From the NCBI GenBank assembly GCA_002633005.1, contig NMRA01000289.1:442166-506165 (forward strand): a stretch of 64,000 nt of DNA, written 5' to 3'. The notes beneath the pieces are model-generated. The model did no database searches and was not told the DNA's origin. It saw nothing but the letters and a program-made list of their open reading frames with translations. Each line of letters opens with the position of its first letter. Position 1 is the first letter of the stretch. Of this stretch, positions 35,042-45,030 are shown one piece after another. Source of the stretch: Phoronis australis (lineage: Eukaryota; Phoronida; Phoronidae). The position numbers were made by a program, and so were the translations under genes.

Positions 35042-35480
35042 AAATTTTCGGATATAGTAACATCCTTCGTCAACAGAAACAGAAATAAAGTAAAATCAAA
35101 CACTATATGACAATTGACATATGATATATGGCGTAATGAGCATGATACATTGTTGCGGAAAAAGGTAAAGGATATAATTTAAGAAGTTTTATGTTCAATC
35201 CATTAGGTTCAAGTGTGTTGAACTTATTTATCCAAAATTGTTCTCTTTTGAGTCTGTGAGGTTTACTGGGGTATTAGAGTTTCTCTATTATTTGTACAGA
35301 AAGACCTTGTAGATTGTTTTTTGGAATTGAAATGATTACCTATAGTATCAGAAATGTTTTTGTGTACATATGAAGGACAAACTCAACATAATCTTTAAAC
35401 TCGGTTTTGCAATCATAGATTTAACATAATACGTCTCCAATTTTAATAAAGAAGCATAACAGACCAATTCCGTTACCGTA
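35042..35480 (-). pseudogene. Penelope-like element remnant 1 (3' part)
   Basis: On the minus strand, 35175-35285 encodes HRLKREQFWINKFNTLEPNG followed by LN. This is the C-terminal block of GIY-YIG endonucleases in Penelope-like elements (E-x2-WI-x3-NT-x-xP-G-LN). Just 5' is a GNHFN peptide in another frame, so the ORF is broken. About 100 bases past the ORF end is a hammerhead-like core (35042-35080). Confidence 0.7.
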
Positions 35481-36065
35481 AGTGGCCTGCTCTTTCGTGA
35501 TGTGATGCGGGTTTATTGCCGCTTCAATGAAAATACATGTACGTGATATTATGTAAAACTTACGTCAAGCTGCCGAGAAGCAATCGACACAATCCTTAAA
35601 ACATCGAAATGCAAAGCAAAACCTGAATTTAACGAATGAGTTTTTATTTATACTGAGCACAGGTAATTCATCTAGCTTAAAAACTTGGCAACACTTAGCG
35701 GAAACTAGAAACCACACTTGAGTGCACTGTGGGATTAACCGATAAGCTGGGAAAGATTAAGATGACATTATCGGTGAGAAAATTCGTCTGTTTGATGGCA
35801 ACCCCAAAGAGAAATCGCAACCAAAACTTTTGTGTCGCAGCACAACGGTCTGTTGGCTGAGCTACAGCTCGCTCACTGTAAGGACGAGCATTTTAATAGT
35901 CATCAACGTTGATTTCAGAGAATGTCTGACGATTTGTAATAAAAAATCACAACCGATTCTGTTGTTTTAGAGCTCATTAAGTTCATAAGAGGAACTTCAC
36001 CAAAAGTATGCCATTTCAGCACGTATTGGTTTCAAAGTAACAAAAATTACACCAATAAGCTATTT

Positions 36066-36620
36066 TTGTTACCAATGATCGATTTCAAAATTAAATTTTT
36101 GGTTATAAATAGTAGACTCAGTAAAAATAAGATTAAAGATAAAACTCCTTTCGCGGTAAAATCCCATGTAGTGTATAAATTTGATTGTAGTTGTTGTCAT
36201 GAAACTTATATTGGTGAGACGACTCTCTACTTGACTACAAGCAAGGAGTGTATACTTCTACGCTTCTTGCTACAAGGATGAAGGAACACTTAGTTAGCGA
36301 TAAGAATTCACATATCTTTAGACACTGGGAAAACAATGCTGCTTGTAGAGAGGCCGCTGAGGAACACAGCTGTAGTATCATTGGAAGTGATACTAATTAA
36401 TGTCACTAGACACTGTGTGAAGCCATTCACATTCTGTCTTCAGAAACGCCTTCACTCAATGCTCACTGATGTGTGATTCGCTGATTGCTGTCCAATCCTG
36501 TTTTGGTACTTGTGTGTGTTTTGGAATTTTATTTATTGTACGTGCAGCCATTCCTGGCATCCATTTTCAAAATAAAGCTTGGCAATGGTGGAGGTTTTAC
36601 CGCCGAATTATGTCGCTACA
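36066..36620 (+). pseudogene. Penelope-like element remnant 2 with GIY-YIG domain
   Basis: The frame at 36066-36281 contains VVYKFDCSCCHETYIGETTL, the GIY-YIG nuclease core of Penelope-like retroelements with its CCH-type insertion. After a frameshift, RMKEHLVSDKNSHIFRHWEN and SSETPSLN continue to about 36465. The reverse transcriptase is absent. The nuclease would nick DNA for target-primed reverse transcription, but this copy is dead. It lies in the opposite orientation to remnant 1. Confidence 0.8.
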
Positions 36621-36999
36621 TTTTAGAAAAGTTGTTGTCTTTATTCAAACTAGAATCATTAAACTATCCATTTTTTAAAATACACCATCATCACAAAAGC
36701 TTGTTAAGTGCACGACAATGAAGTCCAGATGCTTGAAATCACACGGTTGCATTTTTCTCAAAAGTTACTGTTTTTTATTGAGATAGTCGCATTTTCCACA
36801 GACACAGCAATGTACTACTGAAAAATCCACGCGACCATGTGTTTTTTAGCAAAAGAAAATAAATTAGAAGATACTCTCATTCAATTTCTTTGCAAAGCAA
36901 CTATGTCAATAACAATAACATGATTATATTTCTTTTTCTTGAAAAATTCAAAATGAAATTTCAAAAGCACTGTTGTAGTTTTCTGTAGTTTCGTTTTCC

Positions 37000-39115
37000 C
37001 TTGGAAATTCATTCATGAAAGTGGAGCATTTTAATTAAAAATAATCCTTAAAAGCGCTTTGAAGAACAGTGCATCGAGCATACTATACGGAAATTTCATA
37101 TGAACCACTCGGTCATTTCTAAGATGCGACAAATGTGAAGAAAGCTAATCTAAGTTTCTTGCGCCAGTTTCGAGTGTCACAGGGTTAATTAGGTCAAGTC
37201 GAAATCGCAAAAGTTCAAACTTAAAAATAAACTAGTGAGCGGTTGAAGCAATCAGTGAAATTGATTTTGTGCATGGTGTCATCGTGTGTAATTAGAACTA
37301 ATTCGCCCTACTTAGAACGAAAAGAAAAGGCTGCTACCACAAATCACGTAACAAAGCATTGGCATGCGGCTTCAACAAGGCAAGAGTCAACCAACCTTGG
37401 TTCGAGACAGAAAAATCGACTAAAATCTATAAAAATGCTTCGATTTAAGTTTCGAATTTCACAAGATTCCAAACATTTGACTTTCATGTGACCCCGTAAT
37501 CTAATCTTCACACTTGAGTACAAACTCCAACTTTAGTTTTTACATTATCCGATTAGTTTTATAAACTAAGATTTAGATAAATGTCTTTGGTGTATTATGA
37601 TTTGAGCAGATGAGTAAGCCAACATTGCACTTGATAACCTAAACATTAAATGTACAAATTTAAGATTCACTAACTGTACATGTCAACCACTACGGGAATT
37701 ACAGAAATTCCCGTGGCGGACCTAGGATACCATGAGGGGGCAACATTTTGTCTCGGGCAATCACGCAAAGCACGATTGCATGCACGCACCTAGCCTAAAA
37801 TGTAGGCGGTTCGAATTTCTCGGAATGTGGACATTTTCCTAAAATACGAATGAATGACTAAAAAACGGGATTGAGAACGCTTGCTAAATCTGTACTCAGC
37901 CGCATGTTCATTACCAGGGTTAGGGTTAATTAATAAACTTAATATTTCCTTACGCTCTTGCCGTTTTATTTTTTGGCGGTAGCCAAGGGAAGGGGGTCCG
38001 GGATCCTTGCCCCCCTAAATCCGCCTACGTATTATATTTAATTGCTACGTAATTTTGCCTTTCGTGTAGTGCCACGGCTTCGCACCAAAATGCTACGTAT
38101 TTTCGGTAATTAATACGACGTTCATAATAAAGTTTTCAAACCTTCGGTTTTGGTTTTACTGGGAATCTCTTTTGTCGAAATATTCTCATACCACAAAACT
38201 TGCTCGGTGGGGCCAAAAGAGTTACCAAGGAGTATAACAACATTTACAGTTAGTAAATGCAAGAGACTCTAGTACATGTAGGTAAGTAGGGACACACAAC
38301 CATATTTGACTCGTTCTCGTCTTTGCTATGGTTTGCTATTCTTTCTGTACAAAACTTGTTACTGCTGGAACAAAAAATAGTTGACATGCTTGTGGATTTG
38401 AGCTCTCGAGATTTGTTGCGTGCATCCAGCGGTCATCACGTACCACATTGAATTATGTAGCTTAAATAGCAAGACATTCATGTTCCATTTAGACCACCTA
38501 CGGCACTAGAGTTCGTCTCAACTTGTTGTGAGTTACTCAGATTAGTTATAACGTTGGTTTTGTAAGGGACTGACATTTCATTTCTCCTTGCAGACCATGT
38601 TCGCCGCACACAATGATACTTCGTGACAAGCTAACTTGTGGAGCCTCCGAGGCTCTAGCAGTAACAGACTATCAGTTCTTTTAGAGCGTTGATATCACCT
38701 ATAACTAAGGCACTGTACGGGACCAATTTCAAAATTGCAAGTGGTGTTTTTGTGATGGAAGGCAGATTATTCGCGCTTTTTAAAATTACAATCCGGGAAA
38801 CGCCATCAACATCAATTATGTATACACGTTTCAAATTAGTTATCTGATATTCTGTTATCGAAAGGTTTGAGCATTACGGGATATTTACAAATATTTATGA
38901 GAACCTAAATACAATAAAAGTACAACATTAGAAGTTATTAGCTTGAGGGAATTCTATAGAACAGAAATATCAAACTGAACTGGAGTTCGACTTTGTATCC
39001 GGAGCAAAAAGTAAAGTAAAAATAAAGTTTATTTAAAGTCTAGTTCAGGTATAAAACTCTAGCACAATACTAGATTTCCGACGACAAAAATACGCCCAAA
39101 TGATATTTACAACAT
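37000..39115. other. Spacer between Penelope-like remnants and the nested transposon
   Basis: Nothing coding is recognisable. The open frame at 37243-37491 is short and without a domain. Confidence 0.5.
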
Positions 39116-39124
39116 TTAAAGGAG

Positions 39125-39867
39125 TGTCACGTTTTTCCCCGTGTGTGGGTGGGCGCAGGTTGTTACAGACCGGTGCTAATACCTTTCGGTGTGAAGATTG
39201 ACTGAAGACTGGTTCGAGTTAATCCTTTATTAATCCCGACCGTACGTTCACCAGCCTACTCAAACAAAACGTCCGACGTAATGTCTGTTTATGCTCCAGC
39301 CTCGACTTGTGCTGAACTTCTGAGATACTTCCAGCAACTGCTACACTCGTTGATTCAATAACCTGCTGTCTCTATAGCTGGCTCTCTATTGACTATCGCT
39401 GAAACTGCTGATTCTCTTCACTGCAACTCAACTGTAGTTCTCCTTATAAACTTTCTTGAACTGGCTTGATCTCTCGACTTGATTTTCTTGGACTAAACTA
39501 ACTAACACAAACCCGTGCTTGTGTATTTATAGCCTAATGCATTGTTTTAAAACTTTTCATCAATTCAAGCACATACCAGAACTTTCTGGAACTTACCCAA
39601 TCATTCTACAAACATGTACTAGTCTCTAGAGTATTCCAGACTGCATTAATCACTGTCATGCTAGAGTATTCTAGAAAGTTCCACACTATACTGCAGTAAA
39701 CAAATTACATCATCACTATTCTGACCTCAGTCTTCTAGAAAGTTCCACACTATTTTGTAGTAAACAAATTACATCATCACTGTACTTAACTCAGGGGTCA
39801 TGCCAATCAAACAGAATAACAAAACAAAACAATGCAACTAAAAATACTGTCAGACTATATTCTGACA
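39125..39867 (-). mobile_element. Solo LTR of an LTR retrotransposon
   Basis: A 743-bp segment begins TGTCA and ends TGACA, and is flanked by the 5-bp direct repeat AGGAG (39120-39124 and 39868-39872). This is the signature of an LTR left after recombination between the two LTRs of one element. It interrupts the left terminus of the TTAA-flanked transposon. I call the minus orientation because a TATAAATA box and upstream heat-shock motifs read in that direction. An internal ~63-bp duplication covers about 39668-39795. Confidence 0.85.
39524..39745 (-). promoter_or_regulatory. Heat-shock-type promoter in the solo LTR
   Basis: Three perfect three-unit heat-shock elements occur: TTCTAGAAAGTTC at 39733-39745 and at 39669-39681, and GAACTTTCTGGAA at 39579-39591. 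Each is a strict alternation of GAA and TTC with two-base spacing. On the minus strand they lie about 50-210 bases upstream of TATAAATA (39531-39524). This is the classic layout of HSF-driven promoters. Activity is inferred. Confidence 0.75.
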
Positions 39868-41539
39868 AGGAGCATGCCACCCCAAAAACAACCTAATTTG
39901 TATCAATTTAGATCGAGTAGTTGCACTCCATAACGACACGTACATGTACGGTTGCGTTACCTGACACCTGACGGATGTGTTGAAATTATCCAATGACGTC
40001 ATCGGTTTCACACGCAGTCTGTTCAACAGTTCACAACACGGGTTACTGATGTCAGCTTATGGCTTGAAGTCATCGTTTAACACCAACAAATCATCAAAAT
40101 TCGGTGTAAAACCCTTAAAAATACACCGAGTTCTTACAAAAACGTGTTGTTTTATTTCGCTCTTACGGATTTATTGGTATTCGGACACACCGTAGCCTAA
40201 AAAGTTCGGCAGGACAATAAGGTCCGTAGCAGGAGTTCGGGGTCTGTTCGGAGATAATTTCGAAGTATTTTCCGTGAGATACAGACAGGAGAACCTAGGT
40301 CTGTGTTGTTTAGACTTGTCATTTTTGAGTTCTAAACACAAAACTCTGGCCAGTAGCTCGGAGCCCGATCACGCCCGTCGCGGCCAATGGCTCGGAAACT
40401 GATCAGACATCACGAACATAAACCAGCCAAAGTTCAGTGGAAACTAAACTTTCAGTCAAGAAAATACAAATCTAGTAAGCCAAAGTAATGTGCACCTGAT
40501 TATGTTTGTGAATTAGCCACGAAACTGCAAATCTACTTACTCGTCGGGGGCCGCGAATTCAGGTTCCGCTTTGCAGGCCACAGCATCGTCAGGGCAGAAG
40601 TTGTACATTGACAATCATTATTTGAGTAATGTAAATGTAAATAAAAATTCCCCTAACACCTGGCTGTGGGATGGAAATCGAGTTGTTTCACAACAGTTTC
40701 ATCCAGCAAACACTAAATTAGCATGAGCTTACACGGCCTCGGTGTCCCGTCGATTAGTTTTCCACCTAAAGCCGGTAACGCAGTGATTTATTCATTGCTG
40801 GCTTCTCAAATCATTTGCACTCACGAACACTCCAAAGGCATTACAAATTTCATCTAATGAGACAGACTTTGTTTCAGTTTTACATAAGTATTGGTTAGGG
40901 TGAGAATAATTTATTTTGAAACAGAACGCTCAGTAATAAACGCCAACATGGCAACTCGCAATCCCGACTTAGGACGAGCTAGAGCTCATCCGTCCCGACT
41001 TCACAGGTGGATCGTAAGTTTTACAGGCTATCAATTCGAACAGGAATACAGTGATGAAGAAATACTAGAGAGGCGAGGTGAACAAGTTCAGACATCGGAA
41101 CGTATGGAGTTATTTGGTAAGCCGGCATTCGTCAGGCACTGTCGACGTTTGCAGGCCACAGACACGGAGGTGTTTCACGGCCTCATACTTGCTATTTTCA
41201 GCGTACATTTCATTCTTCACTACCATGAGCCACTTCCTACGCATTTCGGACTCTCGAGGAAGTAAAAAAAACGATATACCGGCTTTCCTCGCAGCTGCTT
41301 AGTTCGGACAAGCAGGAACAATGCACGCCGCAACATAGCGGCATTCACTCTTCATATGAACCACTGACGTCGCTAGCGTCGTTTCTCACCTTCCTCACAG
41401 GTTAACGCGACACCTCCTGGCATGGTAAGGTCGACCGTATGCGAGGCGCAGTGGATATAGACCGATTAAGACGACAAAAAGACTAATTAAATCGGGTGGC
41501 ATTCTCCTTTAATTTACTAATGACAAACTCAGCTGCCCT

Positions 41540-41720
41540 GTTCAACGTATTGAGAAAAATACTACAAATGTCTTGCAGCAACATTCGACAAATGAAGTTT
41601 TGAATTTATGACGGCCAACTGAAAACCATTTAGAACATTTATGTCTTTTAATATTATTAGGGAAACGATTCCACGTCTTAAGGTCATATAGGATCGTATC
41701 GACAATCCTCTGCACTTACC
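41540..41720 (-). pseudogene. Possible retroelement C-terminal fragment
   Basis: A minus-strand frame contains LKTWNRFPNNIKRHKCSKWF, reminiscent of the LWNxLPxxIK block near the end of some LINE reverse-transcriptase proteins. It is short and I hold it weakly. Confidence 0.3.
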
Positions 41721-43372
41721 AAAAGATCTAGACAAGTATACATGTAGATTTAATTGAGTAAAAGCAAATATTCTTGAAAGAACAAAGCCTGTAGCATTTG
41801 TTCTTTTTGACTTTTAACCACGTAGTTCTGTAAAACTTAGTGAAATTGATAGTACGTGTACAGTAAAACAATGGCATCTATAACATGGTAAAATTTATTG
41901 GATGTGAATGATCAAGGTGAGATTTTGAAAATTCTGTGATAGTTTTCTAAAAAAATAATTTCGTTTTCGTTTGATGCAACTTCAAAGATTTTCCTGAAAG
42001 TCACGATAGCCCTATCTTATGACAGCGCCTCATGCAAAAAACGAAACATTTTAAAAGCATCAGTGCATAAAACAAAGTATCTGAAAAATTCATATGAATT
42101 TAATAAGCCATCTCTGAGATGTGATGTTCCGAAGTCAGCAAAATTTGGATTTTTATAGGGTGCTTCATAACCATAACTAAATCATGCAACACGAACGTTT
42201 TTCTCATGGGACAATTTTCTTGCGAAAGTTGTACTCTGAAAAATTTCAGGGTTATCATTCATATGGTTTGTTTCAAACCACATAACAGGTAGGTTTCTAC
42301 ATTCATTAACTTCGCTTTGTTTCACTGAATACGAACAAAAAGTATTGCAAACAACTATGTCAATTGTGGGGCAATGAGTAGAAAAATATTAATGAATACA
42401 CTGGAGAGAATTCCAAGATCCAAGACTTGAGGGACTTCTATGGTAGCATTCATCTTCATAATTTTGGAATCACCGACCTGAAATTTTGGCTTGGATAAAA
42501 TTGGTATGAGAACGATAACTTTTGTTATCATTAGAGATATAGCATAGGCAATTACCTTAAATGTTACTTTGCATCTACGGGTTTGGAGAGTTATGGTTAC
42601 ACGGACCGGGTCACGTAGGTTTATTCCATTTCAGAATTTAGTCAGATATTAAATGACTGTGCCGTACAAAATTGTCACTCTGTAATTATTAGTCCGACTA
42701 AATATCAACTCTACTTTACTACCAAAACAGAGCTACATGTATAGTGCGAAAAATACCTGTAGGATTTAGACCCCTACCTAAAGAAAATGCTTGTTCGTTT
42801 GATGCAGGGCAACACGCAGGTGAGGGAATTTGTGAGATATGCAATATTGGCAAAATTGAAATCGAGATTGTTTATGTAACAGCAGCTTGTCCTCGGTGAT
42901 GGGAGCAGACATTTGCTGTCGAATGTGACCGATGTTCCCAGATTAGATAGATTATATCAAAATCTTGATCTTTATGAACTAAAAAGCCTGACAAACGTAA
43001 ACAACTAAAATTTCCACTAGTGGGTAACAGCCGCATTCGGATTTGGGTCAGTCCGAAACTCGTCGTCATCGGTCTTCAGTCACATAGAAACACACCTATC
43101 AAATTTCAATAAAATTCTGCAAGGGGTTCAGGAGATACATCCATGTTCACCGGCGCCCAGACAGAGAAGGCGGCATTAATCATCTACATATTGAGAAAAA
43201 GAATTCATTACAGTGGCCAGTGTTACTTGAACAGAGCCAACTGGACTTATTAGTCACTTTAAACAAAATACAGGAACAGCAATGAGCATAAATACAGTAT
43301 TTGGGGGCATCAATGTGCAGCGATTCCGAAAAAGAACCACACGGGGATTTTTTATGGGGGGGGGGGGGGCTT

Positions 43373-43404
43373 NNNNNNNNNNNNNNNNNNNNNNNNNNNN
43401 NNNN
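43373..43404. other. Assembly gap (32 N)
   Basis: Unknown bases immediately after a run of about 14 G, which probably broke sequencing. Confidence 1.
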
Positions 43405-44100
43405 AATTGTACATGTGTTAGAAGTCATTCTTTTTATTTCAAAAGCAGAAGAATTTGATGAGTAGTGAATTTAATTCTTGCACTTTTGCATGCCTAAAAT
43501 TTCCATTTTACCATCGTCATTTTCAAACACATTTCATTTTTCACAGCAAGGTGTGACACCTATTCAATGAAAACTGCAAGAAAATTTGTTACGAAGGCAA
43601 AGATTCATCTCCCACTAATCCATACAACTGAAGTAAATTCGTGACTTGCACAGCTTCTAAAACATATTTTCTTCAAAGCGTTTATGAAGAGTCCGTCTAC
43701 TCCAAGTATTACTCCTAGGCAAATACATTCAATAAATCAAGCCAGCCTAGAACTCAATACAAGTTTAATTGCCGTTTTAATTACTCATGACCTACTCAAA
43801 TGAAAATCACTCAGTGGACAAATGATCTTTTAATGACTGTTGTTATTTCTGGATAATAACGAAGTTAGCAATAAAGTCATTTGTCTTTAGTGTCAGTAGC
43901 TAGTCAGGGCGTAAAATTAGGTTCTTCTCTATAAGCAATGTTGAAATTCGAGTATATGTGTCATTGTTGTGTATACATCGTTTAAGGAAACAACAAATAA
44001 CGAGGAGGGGTTGCCATTCTGCAATCCTAGACAAAACCATATTTAAAATGATGTCGAATTCTTTCCACAGACAATACCCGGCAAAGCAAAACACCCAATC

Positions 44101-44122
44101 AATTTACATGTACATGTAAATT
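44101..44122. repeat. 22-bp perfect palindrome
   Basis: The sequence is its own reverse complement across all 22 bases and centres on TACATGTA-type units. Confidence 0.9.
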
Positions 44123-44944
44123 GTCCCACCGACCCTCCTATTGGGGAGATTACCCAGACAAATAATAGAAAGCTTTGGCCTTGCCTTGGCAACTCTTTAC
44201 TCAGAGTGAAGGACAGCCATGTCTTTTCTTAAACCTTTACTGCTTGCAAGCTGGAAGTTGAAATTTAACAGGAAATTTGCGTACCCTTCACAATCTTTGG
44301 ATTTAATTGTGAAAAATATAGCTGGTCGACACCCACGTTTCACCTGATTTATGTAATGCAGGGAGGTTTTGCAGTATGAATACGTTGTCTCTCAGTTCAC
44401 AGTAATTACATGCAAATGGTGGCTTTGGGGTGAAAACTGCAGATTTTGCGTATTTTTGCTCGTTTTTTCACGTAGTCGGCTGCACTTCCGGTAGTCACAA
44501 AAAGGTGAAAAAATGAATTAGATGAATTAGTTTCAATAGACTTTGATCAAGGTTTTTTTTTGGCTCATTATACTGCTCACATTTTTAAGTTTTGTACAGC
44601 CTGTTGGACCTGACTGGTTTTTCAAGTTCGAGATCATGAAAAACTAGCGTACGTTCTATAACGCTAGGACCTACTCTAGGACCTAGCTAAAATCTAGCCA
44701 AAGCCACGTGTGTTTTCATTTAAAATACAAGGCAATATCAAACGAAATCTCCCAAATACTGGCTTTATAGCAAGGTCCTAGCGTTATTGAAACACGGAAC
44801 GGGAAGAGTTCCAACCAAACACAGTCGTACGAAAAGACGCTAACAACACAACGGCGTTAATGTAACACGTGTCGCCGCAATATATTCCATGTATAAAAAT
44901 CAGCTCGATCTCCTCTACAATATTGGCGGTGATTGTATCGCCAA

Positions 44945-45030
44945 TTAAGTGGATGCCACAGAAATACGTTCCATCGGCAATTGCTGTGCAATCTTCTGGC
45001 CGTGATGCTCAGGCACATATAGTCCACACA
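44945..45030 (-). CDS. TLR-B exon 7, C-terminal tail
   Basis: An 86-nt exon after acceptor TTTTAG. It gives CGLYVPEHHGQKIAQQLPME and eight more residues, then TAA. After the shared CGLYVPE it does not resemble the TLR-A tail. Confidence 0.8.

Larger units (their letters stand above)
39120..41508. mobile_element. TTAA-flanked DNA transposon, copy 2, interrupted by a solo LTR
   Basis: The left border is TTAA (39116-39119) then AGGAG; the right border is GGGTGGCATTCTCCT then TTAA (41509-41512). Removing the LTR and one copy of its 5-bp duplication restores an inverted terminus of about 15 bp (AGGAG[A/C]ATGCCACC) and an element of about 1.64 kb. The interior has a 124-residue open frame (40891-41265) with no known domain, whose equivalent in copy 1 is broken. 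TTAA duplication points to the piggyBac superfamily; the superfamily assignment is inference. Confidence 0.8.
41721..44944. other. Spacer downstream of TLR-B
   Basis: No gene is recognisable. It holds a 32-base gap (43373-43404) and a 22-bp perfect palindrome (44101-44122). The left-hand neighbours of the TLR-B stop codon should be its 3' untranslated region. Confidence 0.5.

Noticed and set aside
40891-41265. 124-codon open frame inside the TTAA-flanked transposon
   Set aside because: No domain is recognised, and the equivalent in the other copy is interrupted, so I describe it only as part of the element.
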